A DNA stretch of 41,586 nucleotides from a virus. Positions 20,946-30,131 of this stretch are shown one piece after another. A program made the position numbers and the translations under genes. The stretch's first letter is position 1. The number at the start of each line of letters is the position of its first letter. The stretch lies in the IMG/VR virus record IMGVR_UViG_3300050821_007357, positions 1 to 41,586 of that record, one strand, 5' to 3'. The notes under the pieces were generated by a model. That model searched no databases, had not been told where the DNA came from, and saw only the letters and a program-made list of their open reading frames with translations.

Positions 20946-23900
20946 ATGCCTGCGCGCCTGCCTGACGAAGACCTGTCCCCCGTCGAGGGCGCCGCCCCGC
21001 CGAGCACGGCGGTCGCGCCGACCGAGCTGGGGCTGAACGCGGCCGGGGAGGCGCTGGGCCAGGCCGCGACGGTCGGCTACCGGGCGGCGGCGATCGCCAC
21101 GCGGGCGCAGGCGCAGGCCGACGAGCGGTCGATCGCGCCCACGGTCACGGACATGAAGGGCGCGCTGAACGGGGTGCTGGGCGATGCCGCCGGCGCCTAC
21201 CACGGGGAACCCGGATTCGTGCCGCAGATGCAGGCGGCCGGGCAGAAGGTGGTGGACAGCTTCAAGGCGCAGCGCGACGCGATGACGCCGGGCCAGCAAT
21301 CGCAGTTCGACCGGGCGACGCAGGCGGCGCTGGTGGAGCACCAGGCCGGCGCGCTGCACGTGCAGAACGTCCACCAGGCCACGGCGATCGCCGAGGCGAC
21401 CAAGGCGCAAGACCTGGCCCACCTGAACTCTGCGCTGGTGCCGTCGCTGACGCAGATGCAGGCGCTCGACAAGAACCTCGCCACCACCCACGCCGGCGAT
21501 CCGTCCGCGATCGCGACCTACACCGCCGGGGCCAAGGCGATCGGCGACGCCAATTGGGCGAGCTTCGCACAGTCGTCCGGCCTGCCGCAGCCGGTGCTCG
21601 ACAGCCTCAAGCCGCAGTTCGACGCCAAGGTGCAGGAGGAGATGCTGAACGGCGCCTCGCGGCTCGGCGACCAGCAGGCGACCTACGCCACCACGCACCT
21701 GATCTCGACGGTGGCGCCGACCGTGGACGCCGCCGCCAACGCGATCGCCAGTGATCCGAAGCTGTACGGGCCGGCGATGGCGCCGGGCGGGCCGATCGAG
21801 CAGTCCGTGGCGCCGCTCGGGAGTGGCGAGGCGCACGACGTCGCGCTGGCGCAGGCCAAGACGGCGGCGACGGTGAACTATGTGCAGGGGCTGATCCGGG
21901 AGAAGAACTACGGCCTGGCGCAGAGCGAGCTGGATAGCGGCAAGCTCGACCCGTACTTGAAGGGCGACACCAAGACCCAGCTTGAGAACGAGCTGGCGAG
22001 CCACGGCCCGGCGGCCGGCCAGGACGCGGCCGAGGCGTACACGTTCAGCCAGACTGCCCAGCTCGACGTGGAGAACCGCGCGGCCGAGGGCAGCTCGATC
22101 GTCACGCCGGCGCAGACCGCCGAGATGCAGCGGGTGATGAGCCCGGAGGCGTTCGCCAAGTACCAGGTGGACGCCCACAACGCCGACCTGGTGTTCCAGC
22201 AGATCGGCGGGCCGATCTCGAAGCAGCCGCTGGAGGCGCTGCGGGCGATCCAGCCGCCGACCGATCGCGCCGACCCGCAATTCCTGGTGAAGCAGGCCGC
22301 CTACACGGCGGCGCAGCAGCAGATCACCGAGCGCACCAAGGACCCGGCGAAGTGGGTGTTCGGCCAGGACCCGGGCATGGGGGTGAAGGGCGGCGGGCGG
22401 GCCGGCCCCGGCGGCTCGGGCTCGCTCGGCGATCGGGTCGCGGGGGAGCTGCAGGGCGTGTTGGCGCAGCCGGGCCAGGTGAACACGGCGGCGGGGCAAG
22501 CTTACGCCACGGACATGCTGCAGACGCAGCAGAGCAGCGGGATCGACGCCAACAGCCGCAACATGCGGATGCTGCCGGAGGCGATCGCGACGCAGCAGGC
22601 CGAGTCGTTCGAGAAGGCCCCGCCGCAGGGCAAGTACGACGCCGGCCTGAACCTGCGGGCCTTCATCGCCAGCTTCCCCTCGCAGCTCGCCCTGGCCCAC
22701 GGCGCCGTGGTCTCGCCGAGGGCGATGGTGGCGCGCGAGCTGCTGCAGGCCGGGATGAAGCAGGGCGACGTGGCGGCGATCGTCGACTCGACCGACTCGG
22801 CGGCCGGCAAGGTGGCGTGGGGCCGCTACGTCGCCGCCGTGAACGACCCGGAGCTGTCGAAGGCGCTGGAGCCGGGCATGGGACGCCAACTCTATCAGGC
22901 GGTGGCGGGCGCGATCTCCAAGTACCAGGCGACCAGCACGTCACCGGCCGACCAGCAGCTCAACGCCGGGCGCCAGGATCAGATTTACGCTCAGGCCCGC
23001 TACATCATGGCGAAGACGGGGGCGAGCGCGGTTGGCGCGGCGCAGCAGGCGGCGGCCAGTCTGACCGATGGCTTCCGGTTCGAGGGCGCGATGCGGATGC
23101 CGCTGGCGCAGGCGCAGGCGACCTACCAGAACAAGACGCAGCCGAGCATGATGGACATCGCCCAGACGGCGGCGGCGGCGGCGATCGGCGCGCCGGGGCT
23201 GGGCGCGGCGAGCATCCTGCGGCCCGCGCAATCGGGCTGGGATGCGGCCCACCAGGGCCTCGCGGCGGCGCGGAGCTGGGCGCTGGGGAACGGCGGCGCC
23301 AACCTGTCGGCCCCGCCGGGCGAGCTGGCGGTGGGCCAGAGCCGGGCTCAGTACGCCAGCATCATCGACCGCTCGGGCGTGTGGACCAACATCGGCGACG
23401 ACGTGGTGGCGCTGAAAGTGCCCCGGCCTGACGGTCAATGGGAGACAGTGACGGACAAGTACGGGCGGCCGATCAGCATGAAGTTCGAGCAGGCGATCCA
23501 GGACGGCCAGGCCGGGGGCACGTGGCTCGCGCACCCGCCGCCGCCGGCGGCTGCGCTGTCGACGCCGGACGGCCATCCGGTGCACGCGACGACGCCGGCG
23601 ATCGGCGCCGCCGCCCTGGCCGGGTCGATCGCCGCACACAGCCAGGGCCAGCCGCCTCCGCCCCCGCCGCCGCCCGCGCCGGCCGCGAACGAATCTGGAA
23701 CTCAGGGGTCTCAAAATGTTCCGCCGGGAACCGTGGGAACTGCGGGAACCGCGCCGGCGGCGGCTGGCATGAACGCCACGCAGCGCGCCCTGGCCGCTGT
23801 GGGGGCCTCGCCGGCGGTGCTGGCGATGTTCGGGGGCGCGGACGCCGCCGGTCCCGCCGCCCAAGCCGCGCCGAGGGGCTACGAGGGGCTGAACGTCGCG

Positions 23901-24404
23901 CCCAGCAAGGCGGTGCAGCTCCTGCTGCCGCAGGTGATCCACCGCGAGAGCGGCGGCGATCCTGCCGCGCACAACGCGAAGAGCGGGGCCATCGGCCTGA
24001 TGCAGCTCATGCCGGACACGGTGAAGGAGTGGGCGCCGCGCCTCGGTCTGCCGGTCGACCTCGGCAGGGCTCAGACCGATCCGGCCTATAACCAGGCGAT
24101 CGGGACCGCGCTGCTGAACAGCCTGACCCAGCACTACATGAAGGGCGCCGTGCCGAACGCGGGGATCGCCTTGGCGCTGGCGGCCTACGACGCCGGCCCT
24201 GGCCGCGTGGAGGGCTCGACCAAGAACGGGGTGCACACGCCGGGCTGGCTCTCGACCATCGGCGACCCGCGCTCAGGTAGCATTTCGACCGACGAGTGGA
24301 TCTCCAAAATCCCGTTTAAGGAGACCCGCGACTACGTGCGGGCGATCATGGATCGGACGACGCGCCGCCTGGCCGGCGTGGTCGGCGCGGGGCCGCCGGC
24401 ATGA
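20946..24404 (+). CDS. Internal (ejection) protein with C-terminal lytic transglycosylase (1152 aa)
   Basis: ATG 20946. Long helical Ala/Gln-rich body (about 1-880), a Pro-rich linker (about 900-920, PPPPPPPPAP) and a soluble lytic transglycosylase (SLT) domain at about 985-1140. The catalytic glutamate is E1001 in HRESGGD, followed by SGAIGLMQLMPDT and ALAAYDAGPGRV. These are the conserved SLT ESGG, GLMQ and AYNAG-type motifs. On entry the domain would cut peptidoglycan so that the ejected channel can cross the periplasm. In T7 the SLT is at the N-terminus of gp16, whereas here it is at the C-terminus of the first large protein. It overlaps the next gene by ATGA. Confidence 0.88.
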   Translation: MPARLPDEDLSPVEGAAPPSTAVAPTELGLNAAGEALGQAATVGYRAAAIATRAQAQADERSIAPTVTDMKGALNGVLGDAAGAYHGEPGFVPQMQAAGQKVVDSFKAQRDAMTPGQQSQFDRATQAALVEHQAGALHVQNVHQATAIAEATKAQDLAHLNSALVPSLTQMQALDKNLATTHAGDPSAIATYTAGAKAIGDANWASFAQSSGLPQPVLDSLKPQFDAKVQEEMLNGASRLGDQQATYATTHLISTVAPTVDAAANAIASDPKLYGPAMAPGGPIEQSVAPLGSGEAHDVALAQAKTAATVNYVQGLIREKNYGLAQSELDSGKLDPYLKGDTKTQLENELASHGPAAGQDAAEAYTFSQTAQLDVENRAAEGSSIVTPAQTAEMQRVMSPEAFAKYQVDAHNADLVFQQIGGPISKQPLEALRAIQPPTDRADPQFLVKQAAYTAAQQQITERTKDPAKWVFGQDPGMGVKGGGRAGPGGSGSLGDRVAGELQGVLAQPGQVNTAAGQAYATDMLQTQQSSGIDANSRNMRMLPEAIATQQAESFEKAPPQGKYDAGLNLRAFIASFPSQLALAHGAVVSPRAMVARELLQAGMKQGDVAAIVDSTDSAAGKVAWGRYVAAVNDPELSKALEPGMGRQLYQAVAGAISKYQATSTSPADQQLNAGRQDQIYAQARYIMAKTGASAVGAAQQAAASLTDGFRFEGAMRMPLAQAQATYQNKTQPSMMDIAQTAAAAAIGAPGLGAASILRPAQSGWDAAHQGLAAARSWALGNGGANLSAPPGELAVGQSRAQYASIIDRSGVWTNIGDDVVALKVPRPDGQWETVTDKYGRPISMKFEQAIQDGQAGGTWLAHPPPPAAALSTPDGHPVHATTPAIGAAALAGSIAAHSQGQPPPPPPPPAPAANESGTQGSQNVPPGTVGTAGTAPAAAGMNATQRALAAVGASPAVLAMFGGADAAGPAAQAAPRGYEGLNVAPSKAVQLLLPQVIHRESGGDPAAHNAKSGAIGLMQLMPDTVKEWAPRLGLPVDLGRAQTDPAYNQAIGTALLNSLTQHYMKGAVPNAGIALALAAYDAGPGRVEGSTKNGVHTPGWLSTIGDPRSGSISTDEWISKIPFKETRDYVRAIMDRTTRRLAGVVGAGPPA

Positions 24405-27265
24405 GCCCGATCGGCGACGCCGGCCCCACGGACGCCGAAGGCGGCTATCAGGCCGCCCAGACGCTGCCGATGCAGCAGACCCAGCGGTGGGGCCAGCAGT
24501 TGACCTCCGGCTTCCAGACCTTCGTGCAGCGCACGGCGCAGACGGTCGAAGAAAACCCCTGGCTCAAGGATGCGCTGGCGGCCTCGACCCTGGAGAGCGT
24601 GCGCGAGGGCGAAGCGCTCACCGGCGCTCAGCCCTATCAGCCCCGGCCGACGATCTCCTCGGAGGCGGCCAACCAGCAGTACGGCGTGCCGGGCTATCTG
24701 CGCTTCAACCAGCCGGTCGCCGAGGACGACGCGGCGCTGCAGAACGAGATGGCGCGCAACAAGCAGTGGTCGGACACGGTGATGGCGCGCACCGACCCGC
24801 ACCTGCTGAGCGACATCGGGTTCAGCCTGGCGGGCGCGATGACCGATCCGACCACGGCGGCGCTGATGCTGAGCCCGGTGGGCGAGGGGCTGGAGACCGC
24901 CGTATTCGGCGAGCGGGCGGCCGGCGCCGCCGCCGATGCGACGCGGGGCGTCGGCAAGGTCGGCCAGCTCTGGAACGGCGTGCCGCAGGCGCTGGGCCGC
25001 TCCGTGGTCGCCAACCTGCCGTACGTCGCGAAGGACGCGGCGCTGGACTACGGGACCGGCCACGGCGACGACTTCGACATGGGGCAGGAGCTGGCGAACG
25101 TGGCTGGGTTCTCCGTGCTGCACGCCGGGCTTCACGCCGGCATGAACGCGCTGGGTTGGTTCGGGACGCCGCGCGCGCCGCTGGAGCCCACAGAGGCCGC
25201 TGGAGGGGAGGCTGGTGTGCATGTACCGGGCGAGCCCCGGCCGCCGCCACAGGCCCCGGAAATCGGCCCTGGCGAGCCGGCTGCGGTGCTACCGCCGGCC
25301 GAGGCGCCGACCGTCGAGCCAGGCACGCCGGCGCCGCCGGCCGAGCGGGCGGCGCGGCCGGAGCCGTCGCCGGCGATCGCGCCGACCCCGAGCGGCCCGG
25401 CCCGGCCGGTGGAAGTCGACCGGCTGAGCCCGGACGAACAGCGGGCGGCTCACGTGCTGGCGGTAACGCGGGCGGCCAACGACGAGCCGGTGGACGTGGC
25501 GCGGCTGGTCAACCAGGCGCTCGATCGGCCCGCCGTGGAGCGGCTGGACGAGAAGGGCGCGATTACCAGCGTCGACTCCTGGCGGCCGATCCCGGAGGAG
25601 GCGCGGCTGGGCGACCGGGCCATCACGACGCGGGGCCGCGAAGTGCCGATCAAGTTCGGCCTGGTCGAAATGTCCGACCTGGTGACGAGCCACGGCGACG
25701 ACATGGAGGTGAACGGCCAGTATCCCGCCGAGCTGCAGCCGCGCGAGCGCGACCGGGCCGGCGCCCACGCCAAGAACCTGCAACTCGAAAAGGAGCTGAA
25801 CCCCAAGCGCTTGATGGGCGACGTAGGCGCCGAGTCCGGGGCGCCGCTGGTGAGCCCGGCCGGCGAAGTCGAGAGCGGCAATGGGCGGACGATCGCGCTG
25901 CGCCGATCGGCGGCGACGGGCACCGCGGCCTACCAGCGTTATGTGACCGAGCTGCAGGCGCAGGGCTTTCCTGTCGAGGGGATGCGCCAGCCGGTGCTCG
26001 TGCGGATGCGAACCGAGCCGATGACAGGGGCGCAGCGGGCCAGCCTGGCGCATGAGATGAACGCTGACGTGACCGAGCGGATGAGCGCGCCGGAGCAGGC
26101 GATGGCCGACGCTCAGAAGATGGACCCGGCCACGATGGCGGCGCTGGGCGATTCGGAGGACATCGCGGCGCGCCGCCGCTTCTCGCGGACCTTCATCGAG
26201 CGCGTGGCGCCCGATCAGATCAACGAGATGGTCGATCAACAGGGCCACTTGTCGGCCGCCGGCGAACGGCGGATCGCCGCCGCCCTGGTCGCCAAAGCCT
26301 ACGGCGACAAAGACCTGGTGGAGGCGCTGTACGACAGCAGCGAGAACACCCTGCGGGGGATCGGCAACGCGCTGCAGGGCGCCGCGCCGATCTGGGCGGC
26401 GATGCGCGCCAGCATCGAGCGCGGCGAGACGCCGGCGGCGTTCGACCTGAACCCGTCGCTGGTCTCGGCGGTGATGCTGGTGAAGGGGGCGCGCGACGCC
26501 GGCGAGGGCGTCAGCAAGTTCATCCAGATGCGGCTGATCGAGCAGGACATGTTCACCGGCGATTCGGTGTCGCAGGCGACCGAGGCGCTGCTGCGGCTGT
26601 TCTACCGCAACGAGGAGTTCACGCAGGCGCGCGGCGCCGATAAGGTGGCCGAGGTGCTGCGGGACTACGCCCGGTACGCGATGCTGCCGGAGCATCAAGG
26701 TGGAGCGGATATCTTTGGTCACGAAGCCAGCGCAGACGAGTCGGTCGCCGCTCTCCGAGCTACTTACGCCAAAGCCCAGCGCGGATGGGACGAGCGCGCC
26801 GGCGTCCAGCGCGCCCCCGGCGAGTCCTCTGGTGGGACCGCTGGCCTCGGCGGCGCGGCTGAAGGGCCTGGCGTTCGCTTTCGGGAACCTGGCGGCGAAG
26901 GAAACCAACCCCAAGACGGCGGACTACACGAGCCGGGTGGCGGCGGGCCTGACCAAGGCGGCGCAGGCGCACGAGGCGATGGCGGCGAGCCCATCGGCGA
27001 GCGTGCCGCTGACGCCGAAGCTGGGGGCGCCGGACCTGCCGTATCCGGGGAGTCCGGGCGGGAGCCCGCCGCCGCCGAAGCTGCAGTAAACCCGGCCACG
27101 GCCGCGCGAGTGATCGCGGCCGACCCCGAGCTGCAGGCCCTGCAGCGCGATCTCGACGGGATCGAGGCCGAGACCGGCGAGCCCATCCAGTACGAAGGCC
27201 ACGATCCGGCGACGCTGGCCGAGGCGGTGCGCGCCGCCGCCACCTGCTTGAAGGGAGAGCTGTAG
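24401..27265 (+). CDS. Internal (ejection) protein with ParB/DdrB-like nuclease domain (954 aa)
   Basis: ATG 24401. The N-terminal third is helical with a Pro-rich linker (about 270-340). A DdrB-type ParB-superfamily domain lies at about 400-500: RAITTRGREVPIKFGLVEMS, LEKELNPKRLMGDVGAESGA and the signature VESGNGRTIALRRS (ParB GNGR). The helical region DDSENTL/LLRLFYRNEEFTQA follows. Such domains occur in proteins injected with phage DNA (for example P1 DarB relatives) and may protect DNA or attack host functions. A low-complexity Gly/Pro stretch (about 766-895) overlaps a likely out-of-frame gene at 26700-27089. The last 60 residues return to normal codon use. Confidence 0.78.
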   Translation: MSPIGDAGPTDAEGGYQAAQTLPMQQTQRWGQQLTSGFQTFVQRTAQTVEENPWLKDALAASTLESVREGEALTGAQPYQPRPTISSEAANQQYGVPGYLRFNQPVAEDDAALQNEMARNKQWSDTVMARTDPHLLSDIGFSLAGAMTDPTTAALMLSPVGEGLETAVFGERAAGAAADATRGVGKVGQLWNGVPQALGRSVVANLPYVAKDAALDYGTGHGDDFDMGQELANVAGFSVLHAGLHAGMNALGWFGTPRAPLEPTEAAGGEAGVHVPGEPRPPPQAPEIGPGEPAAVLPPAEAPTVEPGTPAPPAERAARPEPSPAIAPTPSGPARPVEVDRLSPDEQRAAHVLAVTRAANDEPVDVARLVNQALDRPAVERLDEKGAITSVDSWRPIPEEARLGDRAITTRGREVPIKFGLVEMSDLVTSHGDDMEVNGQYPAELQPRERDRAGAHAKNLQLEKELNPKRLMGDVGAESGAPLVSPAGEVESGNGRTIALRRSAATGTAAYQRYVTELQAQGFPVEGMRQPVLVRMRTEPMTGAQRASLAHEMNADVTERMSAPEQAMADAQKMDPATMAALGDSEDIAARRRFSRTFIERVAPDQINEMVDQQGHLSAAGERRIAAALVAKAYGDKDLVEALYDSSENTLRGIGNALQGAAPIWAAMRASIERGETPAAFDLNPSLVSAVMLVKGARDAGEGVSKFIQMRLIEQDMFTGDSVSQATEALLRLFYRNEEFTQARGADKVAEVLRDYARYAMLPEHQGGADIFGHEASADESVAALRATYAKAQRGWDERAGVQRAPGESSGGTAGLGGAAEGPGVRFREPGGEGNQPQDGGLHEPGGGGPDQGGAGARGDGGEPIGERAADAEAGGAGPAVSGESGREPAAAEAAVNPATAARVIAADPELQALQRDLDGIEAETGEPIQYEGHDPATLAEAVRAAATCLKGEL
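26700..27089 (+). CDS. Out-of-frame nested gene, Pro/Ala-rich (129 aa)
   Basis: Starts at GTG 26700 (MERISLVTKPAQTSRSPLSE), with CCGGAG upstream, and ends TAA 27087-27089. It lies entirely inside the ejection-protein gene in the +1 frame. Over 26841-27086 only about 5 of 82 codons end in A/T in this frame against about 31 of 82 in the host frame (hand counts). That identifies this frame as the one carrying the genome's codon signature. The middle (LASAARLKGLAFAFGNLAAK, ADYTSRVAAGLTKAAQAHEA) looks like real protein, while the host frame here is Gly-rich filler. Function unknown. Alternatives are a pair of compensating indels or a frameshifted isoform. Confidence 0.55.
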   Translation: MERISLVTKPAQTSRSPLSELLTPKPSADGTSAPASSAPPASPLVGPLASAARLKGLAFAFGNLAAKETNPKTADYTSRVAAGLTKAAQAHEAMAASPSASVPLTPKLGAPDLPYPGSPGGSPPPPKLQ

Positions 27266-30097
27266 ATGGCCGACCGCGAGGAAGGGCTGGGCGCCTGCCT
27301 GATCGCCGTGAGGATGGCGGTCGGCGACAAGTTCACCGTCAAGGAAGTGGAAGACACCCTGTTCGGGCCGATGGCCTCGAAGATCAAGCGGCTGCAGGCG
27401 GCGAACCCGGACGTGAGCGAGGGCGCTGCGGTCGACGCGGCGGCGGCGGAGCTGGCGCGCGACAAGCTCAAGGAGGCGATGCTGAGCGCGAAGCTCAAGT
27501 ATTACGCCGCCAAGGCCGACACCGCGATGAAGCGCGAGATGGACGCGCGGGTCGCCGCCGGCCTCAAGCCGGACAAGGCGGCGCGGAGCTACCTCGTGGG
27601 GACCGAACATAACCTCTACGGGTCCAGCAACTCGGTGGACTCCTACGGGCTCAGCAAAAGCGCCGAGCTGATGCAGCCGCTGCGCGCGGCGATCGCCGCC
27701 GTGCCCGGCCTGTTCGATCGGATGTCCAGCTTCGTCGGCCTGCGGGGCGAGGAGGGTTTCTCGCGCAAGGTGGCGAACGAGCTGGCGCGGCTGAACGGGA
27801 ACACGTCGATCGACGTGACGCAGGACGAGGCGGTGATCCACGCGGCGCGGTCGTTCAAGGCGGCGCTCGACGCGGCGTACGACGGGCTGAACCGCGCCGG
27901 CGCGATCATCCCGCGACTGGAGGGCTACTTTGGCCGCCAGACGCACGACGCGATCAAGGTGGCCGGCGGCTTCTGGCGCGAGCTGGCGGTGCTGCGGGAG
28001 GGGTGGGGCGAGCCGGGCTCGGCGCTGTCGAAGCTCAACTTCTCCGACCTCGAGGACCGCGCTCGAGCCAAAGGTTTTCGCACCTGGGCGAACTTCATCC
28101 TGCCGAAGCTGCATCCCAAGACCTTCGCCGACCTGGATTGGGCGGACTTGGCCGGGCCGGAGGACCCGCAGGGCCGCTTCAACATCACCCCCGAGCTGGC
28201 GGCCGAGGCGGGCGACGCGGACGAGCAGCGGCTGCATGACCGGGCGCGGCTGGAGGCGCAGGCGCTCTACAACAAGGGCATCCTCTCCGACCCGCAGGAC
28301 ATGCGCGAGCTGATGCTCTACCGCGTGTGGACGCGGATCGTGGGCGGGGGCTCGGACGCCTACGGCGGGGCGCTCGATCACGCCGACTTCGTGCCGTCCG
28401 GGAGCAAGGCGCGGGCGCTCGGCAAGGCCCGGGTGCTGCACTACGCGACGCCCGACGACTGGATGGACTACGCCCAGCGCTATTCGCGCGGGACGCTGTT
28501 CGCCAACATCGTCAACCAGATCGACCGGGCCGGGCGGAACATCGCCCTGCTGGAGCGGCTGGGGCCGGACCCCGGCCAGGGCTACCAGAACATGCTCAAG
28601 CACCTGGCGGACACCGCGACCGGGCGCGGCGAGGGCGGCAGCGCGGCCGTGCAGCGGCTGGGAACGTCGGCGACGCGGGCGCCGTACGAGGTGGTCAGCG
28701 GTGTCGCCAATATCCCGGTCAGCCTGCGAATGGCCGAAGTGTTCCGCAACCTGCGGAGCTGGATGGCGATGACGAAGCTGGGCTCGATCCCGCTCTCCAA
28801 GTTCGCCGACTACTCGTACGCCTCGCAGACGATGATGCGGTACGGCGCGAGCTTCCTGCAGGGACAGCAAGGGATTTGGTCGGCGATGGCGCGCCTGCCG
28901 AGCGAGGAGGCGAAGCTGGCGGGCGACTCGCTGGGCGCCGGGATGCGCAACTTCACCGGCCGCCTGGTGGCCGGGCGGATCGCCGACGACGGGCGGCCGG
29001 GAACGGTGTCGTGGGGCACGCAGCAAGCCTACCGGATCAGCGGCTTCACCGCGCTGAACGAGGTGGTGCAGCGCGCGCAGGGCAACGCGCTGCAGGCGCT
29101 CTATGGGTCGATGGCCGATCGGCCGTGGGAGGCGCTGCCGCGCGACGTCAGGCAGACCTTCCTGCGCTTCTCGATCCTGCCGAAGCATTGGGACATGGCG
29201 CGCGAGGGCCTGGCCCCGATGGACGAGGACGGCCAGCGATACCTGACGCTCGACCACCTGGAGGATCGCGTCGCGGCCGACCCGCACCAGGCGCAGGCGG
29301 TCGATGAGACGCGGGGCCTGTTCCACATGCTGTTTCACAACGCGATGGCCGACGCGATCAACGAGCCGCGCGCCCGGGAAGCGGCGGCGGCGAGGGCGCC
29401 GTTCTCAGCGCTCGGCGTGGCCGGCCCGACTGTCAAGCAAGGGGAGCTGCTGGGCGAGATCGCGATGTCATTCTTCCAGTTCAAGGGCTTCGTGAACTCG
29501 GCGGTCGGCCGCCATTTCGTGCCGGCGGTGCAGAGCCTCGGCACGCGGCCGGGGATGCTGGTGCACCTGATCCTGTCGACCACCCTGGCCGGCTACGCCT
29601 CGCTGGCGGCCAAGGCGCTGTCGCGCGGGGAGACGCCGCGCACGCCGCAAGACCTGGTGGAGTCGCAGGGCATCGGCACGCCCGAGGCGGCCGGCAAGCT
29701 GTGGCTGGCCGCGATGGCGCAGGGCGGCGGGCTCGGCATGTACGGCGACTTCCTGTTCGGGGAGATGGACCGCAACGGCGCGGACTTCGACGCTCTGAGC
29801 CTGGGCGGGCCGCTGCTGAGCCAGGGCGAACAGGTCGGCAAGATTTTCCGCCAGGCGATCAGCGGCGGGGAGGTCAACGGGATGGAGGGCAAGAGCCAGA
29901 TTCCCGGCGAGCTGGCGAAGATGGCGGCCTCGAACGTGCCGATCATCAACACCTGGTACACGCGCACCGCGCTCGACTACCTGCTGTTCTGGCGGCTGCA
30001 GGAGGCGGCGAGCCCGGGCTATCTGCAGCGGTATCAGAGCCGGATGCAGGAGAAGGCGGCGACCCACTACTGGCTGGCGCCCACGTCGGCGCAGTGA
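27266..30097 (+). CDS. Large internal (ejection/core) protein (943 aa)
   Basis: ATG 27266 immediately after the previous stop. Mostly alpha-helical. Early blocks LGACLIAVRMAVGDKFTVKE and YYAAKADTAMKREMDARVAA, middle blocks GWGEPGSALSKLNFSDLEDR and LRSWMAMTKLGSIPLSKFAD, later LLGEIAMSFFQFKGFVNSAV, and C-terminal NTWYTRTALDYLLFWRLQEA with ASPGYLQRYQSRMQEK. The C-terminal NTWYTRxALDYLxxxxxQExxxPGYLxR motif is characteristic of the core ejection protein in many podoviruses. It forms the trans-membrane DNA conduit with the two proteins upstream. No enzymatic site seen. Confidence 0.8.
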   Translation: MADREEGLGACLIAVRMAVGDKFTVKEVEDTLFGPMASKIKRLQAANPDVSEGAAVDAAAAELARDKLKEAMLSAKLKYYAAKADTAMKREMDARVAAGLKPDKAARSYLVGTEHNLYGSSNSVDSYGLSKSAELMQPLRAAIAAVPGLFDRMSSFVGLRGEEGFSRKVANELARLNGNTSIDVTQDEAVIHAARSFKAALDAAYDGLNRAGAIIPRLEGYFGRQTHDAIKVAGGFWRELAVLREGWGEPGSALSKLNFSDLEDRARAKGFRTWANFILPKLHPKTFADLDWADLAGPEDPQGRFNITPELAAEAGDADEQRLHDRARLEAQALYNKGILSDPQDMRELMLYRVWTRIVGGGSDAYGGALDHADFVPSGSKARALGKARVLHYATPDDWMDYAQRYSRGTLFANIVNQIDRAGRNIALLERLGPDPGQGYQNMLKHLADTATGRGEGGSAAVQRLGTSATRAPYEVVSGVANIPVSLRMAEVFRNLRSWMAMTKLGSIPLSKFADYSYASQTMMRYGASFLQGQQGIWSAMARLPSEEAKLAGDSLGAGMRNFTGRLVAGRIADDGRPGTVSWGTQQAYRISGFTALNEVVQRAQGNALQALYGSMADRPWEALPRDVRQTFLRFSILPKHWDMAREGLAPMDEDGQRYLTLDHLEDRVAADPHQAQAVDETRGLFHMLFHNAMADAINEPRAREAAAARAPFSALGVAGPTVKQGELLGEIAMSFFQFKGFVNSAVGRHFVPAVQSLGTRPGMLVHLILSTTLAGYASLAAKALSRGETPRTPQDLVESQGIGTPEAAGKLWLAAMAQGGGLGMYGDFLFGEMDRNGADFDALSLGGPLLSQGEQVGKIFRQAISGGEVNGMEGKSQIPGELAKMAASNVPIINTWYTRTALDYLLFWRLQEAASPGYLQRYQSRMQEKAATHYWLAPTSAQ

Positions 30098-30131
30098 TCC
30101 GACCGGCCGCCGGCGGCGTCATGCTCTGCGC

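Noticed and set aside
20457-22889. 810-codon leftward frame opposite the SLT protein
   Set aside because: Leu/Arg/His/Gly-rich antisense product, a by-product of GC-rich third positions.
24401-27265. Reading the ParB-like domain as the missing ParB for the parS site
   Set aside because: The domain is of the DdrB type within a virion ejection protein. It lacks the ParB HTH and the dimerisation domain, so it is unlikely to read parS.
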